Notes: generated by a model not told the origin, from the letters alone. Counted from the first letter of the stretch, positions 51,895-62,573 are shown. The stretch: 64,000 bases of DNA from Sulfurovum sp. NBC37-1 (GCF_000010345.1 NC_009663.1:1116001-1180000); one strand, 5' to 3'. Made by a program: numbers and translations.

Positions 51895-53550
51895 ATGTTC
51901 TCAGCTTTTTTTAAAGACAAAACCATAACATCCCTCTACCTGTGGGGAATGCTTATTGTCTTTCTGTTCGTCATATTGTTCACCACGTTGGTTGTGTATG
52001 AAGAATACAGTGACCTGGACAAAGAAACAGCTACGATACGAAAACAATATTTAGAACAACAGAAAAATACGATCAAATTCGATATTGACAGGGTGCTTAA
52101 ATTTATCGGGCACAGTTATGAGACCTGGCAGGACTCTTTGAATGAAGAGAAGCTCAAAGCACAGATCATCAATGCCATAGAAGAATTGTATGGCCGTCCG
52201 GACGGAACGGGTTATGTCTTTATCTATGATTTCAACGGTACAAATCTCTCCGACCCGATACATCTACAAAACAAAGGGAAAAATCTTTATAGCTTCAGGG
52301 ATCCCAACGGTGTGGAAGTCATCAAAGAACTCATCGATGTTTCGCAGAAACCCGATGGAGGCTTTGTGAACTACATGTGGATCAAACCGGGAACAGGTGT
52401 CGCTACCCCGAAACTCTCTTATGCCAGAGCCTTCAAACCATGGAAATGGATGGTGGGAACGGGTGTCTACCTCGATGAAGTCGAAAAGCTCATAGCGCAG
52501 AGAAAAGAAAAGCTCAATACCCTTCTGGTTAAATATATGATGGATATCCTTACGCTGACCGTTATCTTTTTAGGGATAGGTTTTGCCGGTATCGCCATCA
52601 TCAACAACATTATTCGTAAAGAGATAAATACGTTCAGCTCCTTCTTTAAGAAAGCGGCCAAAAGCCATACCACGATCGATGAAGACCAGATACACCTGCG
52701 AGAGTTCAAGCATATGGTGAGGTACATCAATGATATGGTCAATTCCATCCATAAACGAAACGAAAAACTTCTGGAGATGAACCTGACACTTGAGAAGAGG
52801 GTGGAACAAAAGACTGAGGATCTCAGAGAAAAGAACAGGTTGCTTGAGAAGGAAAAGGAGTTCAGTGAATCTCTGGTGAAGGCACAGGACAGCTTTATCA
52901 AACACTCTATACACGAGATCAACACGCCCCTTGCAGTGATCATGATGCATATAGACATGCACAAGATCAAATTCGGGGAAGACAAATACCTCTCCCAGAT
53001 AGAGGCTGCAAGCAAGATGATCGCCAATATCTATGACGATCTGAGCTATATGGTCAAAAAAGACCGTTTTGAGTACGACAAGAAATGGATCTCTTTTTCT
53101 CTTTTCCTTGAAGAGCGCATAGCATTTTTTGCGGAGATCGCCAGGGGAAACAAGCACAGGATCATCTCGAAGATTGAACCGGAGATTACACTCTGCTTCT
53201 CCGATATAGAGCTGCAGCGCATCATAGACAACAACCTGTCCAATGCAGTAAAATATGCTCACAGGAACAGTGATATAGAAGTTGCTTTGGAACGCAAAGA
53301 GGAAGGAAGAACAGTACTCTCCTTCACAACACATTCCAAGCCGATAGAGGACACCAGCCTGATCTTCGAGCCTTTTCACCAGGAAGAATCCGTACACGGC
53401 GGCTTTGGTCTGGGGTTGGAGATTGTCAGGTCCATCTGTGAAAAAGAAGGGGTTGAAGTCGAAGTGATATCGGACACTGAGATAACGATATTCAGCTATA
53501 CTTTCCATAACAGTACCGAAAGGAGTCCCGATGAAGATCCTCTTGCTTGA
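51895..53550 (+). CDS. Cache-domain sensor histidine kinase
   Basis: A 551-residue membrane kinase. A first helix at about 16-36 and a second at about 217-238 enclose a periplasmic single Cache domain (GTGYVFIYDFNG, NYMWIKPGTGVATPKLSYARAFKPWKWMVGTGVYLDEV). A coiled coil leads to the phospho-acceptor His340 in SIHEINTPLAV and an HATPase domain with N box IIDNNLSNAVKYA and FGLGLEIVRSICEK. Such Cache domains sense small carboxylates. It overlaps the response regulator by 20 bases. Confidence 0.92.
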   Translation: MFSAFFKDKTITSLYLWGMLIVFLFVILFTTLVVYEEYSDLDKETATIRKQYLEQQKNTIKFDIDRVLKFIGHSYETWQDSLNEEKLKAQIINAIEELYGRPDGTGYVFIYDFNGTNLSDPIHLQNKGKNLYSFRDPNGVEVIKELIDVSQKPDGGFVNYMWIKPGTGVATPKLSYARAFKPWKWMVGTGVYLDEVEKLIAQRKEKLNTLLVKYMMDILTLTVIFLGIGFAGIAIINNIIRKEINTFSSFFKKAAKSHTTIDEDQIHLREFKHMVRYINDMVNSIHKRNEKLLEMNLTLEKRVEQKTEDLREKNRLLEKEKEFSESLVKAQDSFIKHSIHEINTPLAVIMMHIDMHKIKFGEDKYLSQIEAASKMIANIYDDLSYMVKKDRFEYDKKWISFSLFLEERIAFFAEIARGNKHRIISKIEPEITLCFSDIELQRIIDNNLSNAVKYAHRNSDIEVALERKEEGRTVLSFTTHSKPIEDTSLIFEPFHQEESVHGGFGLGLEIVRSICEKEGVEVEVISDTEITIFSYTFHNSTERSPDEDPLA

Positions 53551-54193
53551 AGATGAGCTGATGCTGCAGACAGCCATGGTTGAGTACCTGACGGACAGCG
53601 GATATGAAGTGGATGCCCATGAGGACGGAAAAGAGGCGCTTGAAAGCTCTCTGCAAAACAGTTACGACCTCTTCATCTTCGATATCAATACTCCATCCAT
53701 AGACGGACTCACGCTTCTTGACAAGCTGCAGACGGAGAAAATTTTCGTCCCTACCATCTTCATCTCGGCGATCACCGAGATAGAACAGATATCAAAGGCG
53801 TATGAACTTGGATGCTACGACTACCTCAAAAAGCCTTTTCATCTCAAGGAACTCACATTACATATAGAACGGCTGCTCAAAATGGCCAACATCGCTCCCA
53901 AATGCATCGTCAATATCAGCAAGATGTACAGTTATGACCTGGAGCGTAAAAGACTGCTCTTCGACAATGAGGAGCAGACACTGACCCTCAAGCAGGCCCA
54001 GATCATCGATCTGTTCGCTTCCAACATTAACAAGATCATCGATTTTGACATGCTCAGACATTATGTCTGGGAAGATGCGAATGTGGACAATGCCACCATC
54101 AGAGCGGAGATACACAGGGTAAAGAAGGTCCTGAAAGAGGAGCTTGTAGAGAGTCTCAAAGGCATCGGTTACCGCATGACCCAGAAACACTGA
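53531..54193 (+). CDS. OmpR-family response regulator
   Basis: A 220-residue regulator: receiver domain with Asp51 (FIFDINTPSIDG) and Lys100 (DYLKKPF), then a winged-helix C-terminal domain (LTLKQAQIIDLFASN ... VDNATIRAEIHRVKKVL ... IGYRM). Partner of the overlapping Cache kinase. Downstream of it lie two pairs of direct repeats with 10- and 11-base periods before the porin, the type of site this family binds, so porin-actP control is likely. Confidence 0.93.
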   Translation: MKILLLEDELMLQTAMVEYLTDSGYEVDAHEDGKEALESSLQNSYDLFIFDINTPSIDGLTLLDKLQTEKIFVPTIFISAITEIEQISKAYELGCYDYLKKPFHLKELTLHIERLLKMANIAPKCIVNISKMYSYDLERKRLLFDNEEQTLTLKQAQIIDLFASNINKIIDFDMLRHYVWEDANVDNATIRAEIHRVKKVLKEELVESLKGIGYRMTQKH

Positions 54194-54213
54194 TCTGACT
54201 TTTTTGTTAAATC

Positions 54214-54294
54214 TTTGGTTACTTTTGGTTACATTTTCATTATTTTTCTTCTTTTTTTTCTTCTAAAACAGTGATGCTATTTTAATGCTATTTT
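54214..54294 (+). promoter_or_regulatory. Two direct-repeat pairs before the porin gene
   Basis: TTTGGTTAC occurs at 54214 and 54224 (10-base period), and ATGCTATTTT at 54274 and 54285 (11-base period). OmpR/PhoB-type regulators bind tandem repeats with about one helical turn spacing. A regulator of this type ends 20 bases upstream and the porin starts 46 bases downstream. Assignment is an inference. Confidence 0.55.
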
Positions 54295-54340
54295 CATCGT
54301 CCATACTGTAACTGTAAAAAATTACGAGGAGAAACAAACA

Positions 54341-55780
54341 ATGAAGTTAGTAAAATTAAGTCTTGCTGCTATTTTGGCAATGGGTATTGCTTATGCACAT
54401 GACGAGGCAAGTACAGATGGAAACGTCAACCATGGATCATTTGCAGAAGTGATCAATGATGGAGATGACAGCAATGGAGAGATCTTTGGACAGGCAAGAT
54501 CTTTCTATGTAGACAGAACATATAGCTATGCAACTAAACCAGATAACAACCGTAACTCTTTGGCTATAGGTGGTTATATTGGGTATAAAACACCGGTAAT
54601 GAGTGGTTTTTCAGCCGCAGCAGCGGTATATGGAACTTATGGATTTGATATACATGATCAATCACTTGAAGATGATTTCCGTGATGGCTTAGGTGTTACA
54701 AGGTATGACCCATCCCTACAAGGATACAATGGTGACAACTATGCATTTATTGGACAGGCATACCTGAACTATAAAACAGACAATACGAACTTGAAAGCAG
54801 GTCGTATGAGACTTGATACACCGCTTGCAGGTGCAGATGATGCCAGAATGCTTCCAAACCTTTTTGAAGCAGCCTTGGTAAGTAATACGGACATTGAAAA
54901 TACGACCTTGATTGCAGGACATGTGTTCAGAGAAACCGTTGGTACTTTTGCTAATGTTTATATGCCGCATGATCGTACAAAAGCAGGCTCAATGCTTGCA
55001 TTGCATAGTGGTTACGGTTTAGGTGCAGAGTTGGGACTTAGTGGTGATTTTGTCAACATGGGTACGATCGCACTTGGTGATGAAACACAGACAGGATTGG
55101 ACAACAGTACTGCTGGTGTGACAGCCATTGCAGCTATCTATAGTGGTATTGAAGGGCTTAAACTGCAAGCTTGGGATTATATCGGATGGGATATTCTGAA
55201 TGCACTATATCTACAGGCTGACTATAACTTCAAAGTAAATGAAGATGTAAATATGTTCGTTGCTGGCCAGTATATTAACGAGAGTGATATCGGTAGCTAT
55301 CTTGAGCGTTTGACCGGTGCAGGTATCAGCAGTAATTATGGTGCGGCAAAAATCGGTGTGAAGTATGCGGGACTTACTGTATATGCAGCATATTCAATTT
55401 CTGGTGATGCAAGTGGTCCTGCCAATCTTGGAACGATCACTCCCTGGGGTGGTATGCCGGCCTTTACTCAAGGAATGGTGACAAGACACCAGTTCTTTGC
55501 AGATACGGATGCGTGGAAAGTTGCTGCAACTTATAATTTCAAAGATATGGGATTAAACCTTAAAGCAACGGTATACTATACAAGTTTTGATGTAGGTGCT
55601 GATAATGCGTATAGTCCTGGAAACAGCTGGACAGCAACAGAACCGGGGTTTGACTTTATTTATACACCGGAATCCGTTAAAGGACTTCAGTTGAGATTTA
55701 GAGGAAACTTCCCAGATGATTTTTCATCTACTGGAACAGGATGGGATGAGTACAGACTTATCGCAAACTACAATTTTTAA
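54341..55780 (+). CDS. Outer-membrane porin (Campylobacterota OprD-like)
   Basis: A 479-residue beta-barrel protein with a signal peptide (MKLVKLSLAAILAMGIAYA). Alternating aromatic/polar strands run along the whole length, with LKAGRMRLDTPLAGADDARMLPNLFEAA, a conserved segment of this family, and a C-terminal ANYNF with the terminal Phe required for outer-membrane assembly. GAGGAG precedes the ATG. It is followed after 13 bases by the DUF485-actP pair, so it likely lets the ActP substrate into the periplasm. Confidence 0.9.
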   Translation: MKLVKLSLAAILAMGIAYAHDEASTDGNVNHGSFAEVINDGDDSNGEIFGQARSFYVDRTYSYATKPDNNRNSLAIGGYIGYKTPVMSGFSAAAAVYGTYGFDIHDQSLEDDFRDGLGVTRYDPSLQGYNGDNYAFIGQAYLNYKTDNTNLKAGRMRLDTPLAGADDARMLPNLFEAALVSNTDIENTTLIAGHVFRETVGTFANVYMPHDRTKAGSMLALHSGYGLGAELGLSGDFVNMGTIALGDETQTGLDNSTAGVTAIAAIYSGIEGLKLQAWDYIGWDILNALYLQADYNFKVNEDVNMFVAGQYINESDIGSYLERLTGAGISSNYGAAKIGVKYAGLTVYAAYSISGDASGPANLGTITPWGGMPAFTQGMVTRHQFFADTDAWKVAATYNFKDMGLNLKATVYYTSFDVGADNAYSPGNSWTATEPGFDFIYTPESVKGLQLRFRGNFPDDFSSTGTGWDEYRLIANYNF

Positions 55781-55793
55781 TTAAGGATAATCG

Positions 55794-56108
55794 ATGACAA
55801 AAGAACAGATCGAACACGTTCGGAACAATCCGAAGTATCAGAAGCTCGTAAAAGAGAGAAGCAGGTTCGCCTGGACGCTCTCCATCATTATGCTGGTCGT
55901 CTACTATGCATTCATCCTGACGATTGCATTCGATCCGTCACTGTTGGGTATACGCATGGGTGACGGCGTCATGACCATCGGTATTCCTATCGGTGTGGCA
56001 ATCATTATTATCGCATTTATTTTGACAGGTGTCTATGTCAGAAGGGCCAACAGTGAATTTGATGAACTCAGTCATCAGGTTAAAGAAGAGTTGAAGGATA
56101 TTGCATAA
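55794..56108 (+). CDS. DUF485 inner-membrane protein (YjcH-like)
   Basis: A 104-residue protein with two membrane helices and the DUF485 start ([36 protein letters not shown]). In enterobacteria yjcH sits between acs and actP. Its stop shares a base with the actP start (TAATG), so the two proteins are made together and probably form a complex. Confidence 0.93.
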   Translation: MTKEQIEHVRNNPKYQKLVKERSRFAWTLSIIMLVVYYAFILTIAFDPSLLGIRMGDGVMTIGIPIGVAIIIIAFILTGVYVRRANSEFDELSHQVKEELKDIA

Positions 56109-57784
56109 TGAAAAAGTTTCTGTTTATATCATTGACACTTCTGTTGGGTGCGGCCGCGGTGGCATCGGGTACGATTGAAGGCGAGGTGCAGAAGCAGCCG
56201 TTGAATATCTCGGCCATCATCATGTTCTTTATTTTCGTGAGCGGTACGCTCGGTATTACCTACTGGGCGGCAAAAAGAACGAAAACTGCGAAGGACTTCT
56301 ATACTGCCGGTGGCGGGATCACCGGCTTTCAGAACGGTATGGCGATCGCAGGTGACTATATGTCGGCGGCTTCGTTCCTGGGTATTTCCGGCTTGGTCTA
56401 TCTGAAAGGATATGACGGACTGATCTATTCCATCGGTTTCCTTGTCGGCTGGCCTGTCATTCTTTTCCTTATTTCAGAGAGACTGAGAAACCTCGGTAAG
56501 TACACTTTCGCCGATGTTGCAGCCTACAGACTCAAGCAGACACCCATCAGAACACTGGCAGCACTCGGTTCCATCGCGACGGTCATTCTTTACCTGATTG
56601 CCCAGATGGTTGGTGCGGGTAAACTGATCCAGCTGCTGTTCGGTCTTCCGTATGAGCTGGCGGTTGTTCTCGTCGGTGCACTGATGATCCTCTATGTGAC
56701 GTTCGGTGGTATGCTGGCGACTACCTGGGTACAGATCATCAAAGCGGGACTGCTGCTTTCGGGTGCGACGTTCATGGCGATCGCAGTTATGGCTCACTTC
56801 GGGTTCTCGCTTGAGGCGCTGTTTGCCAAAGCGGTAGAAGTGCATCCGAAACATCAGGCCATCATGGCGCCTGGAGGACTGGTTTCAGACCCTGTTTCAG
56901 CGATCTCGCTCGGTATCGCGCTGATGTTCGGTACAGCGGGACTTCCTCACATCCTGATGAGATTCTTTACCGTTGCCGATGCCAAAGAGGCGAGAAAATC
57001 AGTCTTTTTTGCAACCGGTTTCATCGGGTATTTCTATATCCTGACTTTCATCATCGGTTTTGGTGCGATCGTTATGGTACTCAACAACCCTCAGTATCTT
57101 GATGTAGCAAAGCAGGCGATCAGCGGCGGTTCACCGATACTTGGCGGTAACAACATGGCTGCGATCCACCTCTCCCATGCAGTGGGCGGGAACTTCTTCC
57201 TTGGGTTCATCTCGGCGGTAGCGTTCGCGACGATCCTTGCGGTCGTTTCAGGCCTGACACTTGCGGGTGCTTCGGCGATCTCGCACGACCTCTACGCCAA
57301 CGTGTTTAAAAGAGGCGAGGTAGACGAGGTCAAAGAGATGAAAGTCTCCAAGATAGCGACCGTGATCCTTGGTATCATCACGATCATTCTGGGTATCGCA
57401 TTTGAAAAGCAGAACATCGCTTTCGTGGTCGGTTTGGCATTCGCCATCGCAGCATCGGCAAACTTCCCGGTACTCTTCCTCTCCATGTTCTGGAGCAAGC
57501 TGACCACAAGAGGTGCGGTCATCGGTGGAAGTCTCGGACTTGCAACGGCAGTCATGCTTGTGATCCTCGGTCCGATCGTATGGGTGCAAATCTTCGGCTA
57601 TGAAACACCGATCTTCCCGTACAAGTATCCGGCACTCTTCTCTGTGACGGTAGCGTTCGTGGGTATCTGGTTCTTCTCCATCACTGACAACAGTGAAAAT
57701 GCGAAACTGGAGAGAGAAGCCTTCGAAGCGCAGGATATCCGTTCACAGACAGGTATCGGTGCAGAAGGTGCCTCGGCACACTAA
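56108..57784 (+). CDS. actP: Acetate/cation symporter ActP (SSS family)
   Basis: A 558-residue sodium:solute symporter. After a signal-like first helix ([18 protein letters not shown]) come about 13 membrane helices. The SSS features include [51 protein letters not shown] and [15 protein letters not shown]. It imports acetate and related short monocarboxylates with sodium or protons. It is followed by a strong hairpin. Confidence 0.94.
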   Translation: MKKFLFISLTLLLGAAAVASGTIEGEVQKQPLNISAIIMFFIFVSGTLGITYWAAKRTKTAKDFYTAGGGITGFQNGMAIAGDYMSAASFLGISGLVYLKGYDGLIYSIGFLVGWPVILFLISERLRNLGKYTFADVAAYRLKQTPIRTLAALGSIATVILYLIAQMVGAGKLIQLLFGLPYELAVVLVGALMILYVTFGGMLATTWVQIIKAGLLLSGATFMAIAVMAHFGFSLEALFAKAVEVHPKHQAIMAPGGLVSDPVSAISLGIALMFGTAGLPHILMRFFTVADAKEARKSVFFATGFIGYFYILTFIIGFGAIVMVLNNPQYLDVAKQAISGGSPILGGNNMAAIHLSHAVGGNFFLGFISAVAFATILAVVSGLTLAGASAISHDLYANVFKRGEVDEVKEMKVSKIATVILGIITIILGIAFEKQNIAFVVGLAFAIAASANFPVLFLSMFWSKLTTRGAVIGGSLGLATAVMLVILGPIVWVQIFGYETPIFPYKYPALFSVTVAFVGIWFFSITDNSENAKLEREAFEAQDIRSQTGIGAEGASAH

Positions 57785-57796
57785 GCAACGTTCTTT

Positions 57797-57821
57797 GCAC
57801 AAAGCCAAAAAGGCTTTGTGC
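57797..57821 (+). terminator. Hairpin after actP
   Basis: GCACAAAGCC-AAAAA-GGCTTTGTGC is a perfect 10-bp stem. The following GGAACTTTCTTT is only a weak T-run, so it may terminate only partly or protect the 3' end. A TATAAT at 57833-57838 just after it may start the next gene. Confidence 0.7.
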
Positions 57822-57893
57822 GGAACTTTCTTTATAATATCATTACAGTATGATGTTATAGAGAGAATTCACACTTGGGAGACAGTATAAAAG

Positions 57894-59720
57894 ATGATAG
57901 CCTTACTTGAGAGACTCCACGCTCACTTGCCGTTTTCACTTTTGGACCGGGAGGAGTTGCAGACCATAGAGTCAAGTGCAGTGATCGCCTATTACCCTGA
58001 GGGCACAAAGCTCATTTCTGCCCAACGCAGGCCCGAGAGACTCTACTATATCATCAAAGGTGTTGTGGAAGCCAGAAAGAACGATGAACTCATAGACCTT
58101 TACCATGAAGACGACAGCTTTGGCGGTATAGAGATCATAGAGGAGCAGGAATCAGCCTATGACTACAGTGTCATTGAAGAGCTGATATGCTATGAGATAC
58201 CCGGAGAAGTTATTCTGCAGCTCTGCGAAGAGAACAGCGACTTCAAGAACTACTTCTTTTCTTCCATCGTGGAACGCATAGAAATGATCAAAGAGCGCCA
58301 GGAGAGTGCCAAAATGGCTGACATTATGGTCGCACGTATCGACGAAGCCATACTGCACGATGCCTGCATGGTGGATGCCGATATGCCCATCGTCGAAGCC
58401 CTTGCCAAACTTGAAAGTGAAAAAGCTGTGGCGCTGCTTGTAAAGAATGAAAAGGGTTACGGTATCGTGACCGATGCGGACCTGCGCAAGTACATTCTGC
58501 ACAAAGAAGAGCAGAACCTGCAAACGATATCGCAGATACAGAGCTACCCGATCATTGCCGTCCATGAGGGAGAGTTGCTCTTTAATGTGCTGCTTCTGAT
58601 GACGGGGAATTCCATCAAGCACCTCCCCGTGACTGACGGGAACGGCGAACCCGTCGGTATACTCACCCTCATTGACCTTTTGAGCTATTTTGCAAACCAG
58701 TCCCATATCATAGGCAACCAGATCGAAAAGGCCGAGGATATCGAAAGTGTTGTCGATGCCACTAAGCGTATCGATGTCATGATAAAGACCCTGCATTACA
58801 AAGGGGTGAAGTCACGCTATATCGCCAGACTGGTTTCGGAGATGCACAAAAAGATGTATGCGCGCATTTTTGCACTGATCTTTCCCGAAACATGGCATGA
58901 AAGATGTACGCTGCTGCTGCTCGGCAGTGAGGGCAGGGGAGAGCAGATACTCAAGACCGACCAGGACAACGCGATGGTCTTCGAAGAGGGGTTCGAACCC
59001 GAAGAGAAAGAGAAGTACCTTCTGAAATTTACTGAAACACTCGATGCCATCGGTTTTCCGCGCTGTGAAGGCAATGTTATGGTCATCAACCCCAAATGGG
59101 CCAAGGATGCCAGCGCATACAAAGAGGAGATCAGACGCTGGATCGAAATGCCTGACTATCAGGGAGTGATGGACCTTGCTATATTCTATGATGCCTTTGC
59201 CGTGGCAGGGAACATAAACCTTTTCAAAGGGCTTAGGGAGATGCTCCTGCATGAAGTGAAAGAGCACACGGTCTTTTTGCCCTATTTTGCAAAATCTGTG
59301 GAGAGTTTTGAGTCTCCCATAGGGCTCTTCTCACGTTTTGTCAGCACGGACAAGACGCACAAAGACGAGATCGACATCAAAAAAGGGGCGATCTTTGCAC
59401 TGGTACACGGCGTGAGGGCACTGGCTCTTGAACATGGCATCACCAAGACCAATACCAATGAACGCATCAAAGCCCTGAACGACGTTGGCTACATGGACAA
59501 GAAGGATGCCTCCAACCTCATAGAGACGCTTGAAGTACTCAACACGTTCCGTTTGCATGCCAGACTGGAAAAGCTGGAGCACGGCAAAGTCCCGGACAAT
59601 TACGTTGACTGGAGTGTGCTGAGCAAACTGGAAAGAGATACGCTCAAAGAAGCGCTCAAAATGGTAGAGTCATTCAAGAAGCGAGTGGCGTACCACTTTC
59701 ATCTTTCCATAGTGAGTTGA
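57894..59720 (+). CDS. cNMP-binding/CBS/DUF294 nucleotidyltransferase-like protein
   Basis: A 608-residue signalling protein. Domains in order: a cyclic-nucleotide-binding fold (about 10-130), a CBS pair (about 150-270, VTDADLRKYIL and ITLIDLLSYFAN types), a DUF294 nucleotidyltransferase (about 300-430, LLLGSEGRGEQILKTDQDNAMVF with the GS and DxD-like motif), and a C-terminal helical substrate-binding-like domain to the end. The architecture is common next to acetate genes in proteobacteria, and the nucleotidyltransferase resembles GlnD. The ligand is unknown. It is followed directly by the exonuclease gene. Confidence 0.92.
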   Translation: MIALLERLHAHLPFSLLDREELQTIESSAVIAYYPEGTKLISAQRRPERLYYIIKGVVEARKNDELIDLYHEDDSFGGIEIIEEQESAYDYSVIEELICYEIPGEVILQLCEENSDFKNYFFSSIVERIEMIKERQESAKMADIMVARIDEAILHDACMVDADMPIVEALAKLESEKAVALLVKNEKGYGIVTDADLRKYILHKEEQNLQTISQIQSYPIIAVHEGELLFNVLLLMTGNSIKHLPVTDGNGEPVGILTLIDLLSYFANQSHIIGNQIEKAEDIESVVDATKRIDVMIKTLHYKGVKSRYIARLVSEMHKKMYARIFALIFPETWHERCTLLLLGSEGRGEQILKTDQDNAMVFEEGFEPEEKEKYLLKFTETLDAIGFPRCEGNVMVINPKWAKDASAYKEEIRRWIEMPDYQGVMDLAIFYDAFAVAGNINLFKGLREMLLHEVKEHTVFLPYFAKSVESFESPIGLFSRFVSTDKTHKDEIDIKKGAIFALVHGVRALALEHGITKTNTNERIKALNDVGYMDKKDASNLIETLEVLNTFRLHARLEKLEHGKVPDNYVDWSVLSKLERDTLKEALKMVESFKKRVAYHFHLSIVS

Positions 59721-59731
59721 GGGAAGACAGG

Positions 59732-60352
59732 GTGTTTGGAAGTTTGAGAAAAAAATGGAACCGAAAACATCTGACAGATGAGCGCTTCACTTTTCTGTTC
59801 GAGGGGGATTTCAGCGGAGAGGTAGTGGTCTTTGACTGTGAAACGACCGGACTTGACCCCAAAAAAGACGGGATAGTCTCCATCGGCGCGGTCAAAATAA
59901 AAGAGAACAGGATTCTGACAGATGAAGCAATGCATATTTACGTGAAGCAGGAGAAGCAGATATCGCATGAGAGTATCACGATCCATCAGATACGCCATTG
60001 TGATCTCGAAGATGCCGTTCCCATCGAAGAGGCGATAGAGGAATTTCTCTATTTCATAGGCGGCAGGACACTTGCAGGGTACTACCTGGAGTTTGATGTT
60101 GCGATGATAAACAAATACATCAAACCGATGTACGGTATTACTTTACCCAATAAACAAGAGGAGGTTTCAGCAATTTATTACGACAAAAAAATATCCACGA
60201 TTCCTCAGGGAAACATAGACCTGAGATTTGAGACGATCATCGAGGACCTGTCACTGCCGAAACTTCAGGCGCACGATGCCCTGAACGATGCGGTGATGAC
60301 AGCGATGATCTATCTTAAATTGAAACATACGAAAAGTCTGAGGCGTACATAA
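59732..60352 (+). CDS. DnaQ-type 3'-5' exonuclease
   Basis: About 206 residues. Exo I is VVFDCETTGLDPKKD (Asp, Glu), Exo II is LAGYYLEFDVAMINKYI, Exo III is LQAHDALNDAVMT with His and Asp. It is a stand-alone exonuclease of the PolC/epsilon family, not the replicative epsilon subunit by context. GTG with GGGAAG at good distance is chosen; a TTG five codons upstream overlaps the previous stop (TTGA). The pairing with the CBS-DUF294 gene is conserved in other bacteria to my knowledge. Confidence 0.88.
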   Translation: MFGSLRKKWNRKHLTDERFTFLFEGDFSGEVVVFDCETTGLDPKKDGIVSIGAVKIKENRILTDEAMHIYVKQEKQISHESITIHQIRHCDLEDAVPIEEAIEEFLYFIGGRTLAGYYLEFDVAMINKYIKPMYGITLPNKQEEVSAIYYDKKISTIPQGNIDLRFETIIEDLSLPKLQAHDALNDAVMTAMIYLKLKHTKSLRRT

Positions 60353-60385
60353 TATGGTCATATTTTCTCATGATGTTACAATTGA

Positions 60386-60398
60386 GACTAAATTAGTC
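60386..60398. promoter_or_regulatory. Palindrome in the acs promoter region
   Basis: GACTAAATTAGTC is a perfect 6-bp inverted repeat around one A, about 95 bases before the acs start in an AT-rich 139-base gap. Possible operator; no matching copy was seen before porin or actP. Confidence 0.4.
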
Positions 60399-60491
60399 CT
60401 AATTAAAATATTTTGGGAGAAACCATTTTAAAATATGATGATTTATGTTAAACTAAAACCAATGAAAAATAAAATATAAAAAGGAAAATAT

Positions 60492-62447
60492 ATGAGCGAA
60501 ATATACTACCCGAAAAAAGAGATGTTCACTGATCCCCTTATCAAAAACATGTGCGAGTACAATGATCTTGTCGAAGAGTTTGAAAAGGACTATGAAGGAA
60601 CCTGGGGCAAATATGCCCAGGAGAAAATAGACTGGTTCAAACCGTTCGACCGAGTGCTGAATGAGGATGATGCACCATTCTACAAGTGGTTCGAAGGCGG
60701 AGAGCTGAATGTCGCCTATCAGTGTGTGGGAAGACACCTCAAGACCAAGAAGAACAAAGCAGCGATCATCTTTGAAGGTGACAACGGCGACCAGAGAACA
60801 CTGACCTACCGTGAACTCTACTACGAGGTAAACAGAACGGCGAACCTCTTCAGGAACAAATTCAACATTAAAAAAGGCGACAGGGTCGTGCTCTATATGC
60901 CGATGATCCCCGAAGCGGCGATCTCCATGCTTGCCTGTGCCAAGCTCGGTGCTATCCACTCTGTGGTATTTGGTGGATTCTCGGCTGAAGCGCTCAGAGA
61001 CCGTATCATCGATGCGGAAGCCAAACTGGTCGTTACCGCTGACGGTGCCTTCAGAAAAGGAAAACCGTATATGCTCAAGCCGGTTGTTGACGAAGCGCTT
61101 GAAGAAGGGTGCGATTGTGTCGAGGCGGTCTGTGTTGTCGAGCGTAACGGTGAAGATATCCACTGGGAAGCGGGACGCGACTATGCCTACAATGAACTGG
61201 TAGAGAATGAATCCGTTGAATGTGAGCCTGAGATGGTGGATTCCGAGCATCCCCTTTTCCTTCTTTACACTTCGGGAAGTACCGGAAAACCAAAAGGGGT
61301 CCAGCATTCAAGTGCAGGGTACATCCTTTGGGCGCAGATGACCATGGAGTGGGTCTTTGACATCAAAGACAACGATACCTACTGGTGTACGGCCGATGTG
61401 GGCTGGATCACGGGACATACCTATATCGTCTACGGGCCGCTTGCTGCGGGTGCGACAACGGTGATGTTCGAGGGTGTACCGACCTTCCCTGATGCGGGAA
61501 GATGCTGGAAAATGGTGGAAGAGTATCAGATAAACCAGTTCTATACGGCGCCGACCGCCATCAGACTCCTTCACAAGATGGGTGCGGACGAGCCGGCAAA
61601 GTACGACCTCTCTTCACTGCGTATCCTTGGGACTGTGGGTGAGCCTATTGACCCGTCGGCCTGGAAATGGTACTACGAAGCGGTGGGTAACTCCAACTGT
61701 TCCATTGTCGATACCTACTGGCAGACAGAAACAGGCGGGCATATGATCTCTCCACTGCCTGCGGCAACACCTATCAAGCCTGGCTGTGCGACATTCCCGC
61801 TTCCGGGTATCGTAGCTGAGATCATGGAAGAAGACGGCACACCGACACCGGTAGGGGAAAAAGGCTTCATGTGTATCACCAAACCATGGCCGAGCATGAT
61901 CAGAACGATCTGGAACGATCCTGAAAGATTCGTGAAGTCCTACTTTGGCGACTGCAAGAAAGACGGCAAAGCGGTCTACTTTACGGGTGACGGTGCGATG
62001 ATGGATGAGGACGGTTACATTACCATTACCGGACGTACTGATGATGTCATTAATGTCTCAGGCCACAGAATGGGTACGGCAGAAGTCGAAGCGGCGGTCA
62101 AGAAACATGACAATGTCGCAGCAGTCGCAGTAGTCGGTAAACCGCACGAGATCAAAGGCGAGGGGATCTTCGCCTATGTGGTCCTCAAGGATCCGCATAG
62201 TGTAGCAGATGAATTTGCCATGATGAAAGAGATCAATACGATCATCAAGTCCGAGATCGGTGCCATCGCACTGTGTGACGATATGGCATTCGTGCCCGAC
62301 CTCCCGAAAACACGGTCAGGAAAGATCATGAGAAGAATCCTCAGAAGCCTCGTCAAAGGTGAAGCGATCACGCAGGATACTTCAACACTGGAAGATCCGA
62401 GTATCGTGGGTATCATCGAAGATATTCTCAAAAAAGAGTGTGAATAG
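60492..62447 (+). CDS. acs: Acetyl-CoA synthetase
   Basis: A 651-residue ANL enzyme. The P-loop is [18 protein letters not shown], then WWTADVGW-type [22 protein letters not shown]-type [52 protein letters not shown], and the acetylatable Lys in [14 protein letters not shown]. It converts acetate, ATP and CoA to acetyl-CoA. GGAAAATAT precedes the ATG. As the last gene of the acetate module it links uptake to metabolism. Confidence 0.98.
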   Translation: MSEIYYPKKEMFTDPLIKNMCEYNDLVEEFEKDYEGTWGKYAQEKIDWFKPFDRVLNEDDAPFYKWFEGGELNVAYQCVGRHLKTKKNKAAIIFEGDNGDQRTLTYRELYYEVNRTANLFRNKFNIKKGDRVVLYMPMIPEAAISMLACAKLGAIHSVVFGGFSAEALRDRIIDAEAKLVVTADGAFRKGKPYMLKPVVDEALEEGCDCVEAVCVVERNGEDIHWEAGRDYAYNELVENESVECEPEMVDSEHPLFLLYTSGSTGKPKGVQHSSAGYILWAQMTMEWVFDIKDNDTYWCTADVGWITGHTYIVYGPLAAGATTVMFEGVPTFPDAGRCWKMVEEYQINQFYTAPTAIRLLHKMGADEPAKYDLSSLRILGTVGEPIDPSAWKWYYEAVGNSNCSIVDTYWQTETGGHMISPLPAATPIKPGCATFPLPGIVAEIMEEDGTPTPVGEKGFMCITKPWPSMIRTIWNDPERFVKSYFGDCKKDGKAVYFTGDGAMMDEDGYITITGRTDDVINVSGHRMGTAEVEAAVKKHDNVAAVAVVGKPHEIKGEGIFAYVVLKDPHSVADEFAMMKEINTIIKSEIGAIALCDDMAFVPDLPKTRSGKIMRRILRSLVKGEAITQDTSTLEDPSIVGIIEDILKKECE

Positions 62448-62457
62448 GCACATATCC

Positions 62458-62480
62458 GGGGAAGGAAAAATATCTTCCCC
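62458..62480 (+). terminator. Hairpin after acs
   Basis: GGGGAAG-GAAAAATAT-CTTCCCC, a 7-bp perfect stem ten bases after the acs stop. It has no T-run after it (ATTATTCC), so it may be a weak terminator or a 3' stabiliser. Confidence 0.5.
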
Positions 62481-62543
62481 ATTATTCCGGGCCTGACCTG
62501 GGATCTCTCTCCTACAGACAAAATCCATTTTGATCCGAAGGGA

Positions 62544-62562
62544 TCCTGAAACAAGTTCAGGA
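62544..62562. repeat. Palindrome related to the 35.8-kb repeats
   Basis: TCCTGAA-ACAAG-TTCAGGA, one base longer in the centre than the CCTGAACAAGTTCAGG units near 35841. It lies between the convergent acs and uracil-DNA glycosylase genes. Similar short palindromes are widespread in bacteria. Confidence 0.6.
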
Positions 62563-62573
62563 TGACGAATGCT

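Noticed and set aside
52570-53577. 335-residue minus-strand frame
   Set aside because: Antisense to the histidine kinase core with its H box and ATP-binding motifs.
60453-61307. 284-residue minus-strand frame
   Set aside because: Antisense to acs, which has all its motifs.
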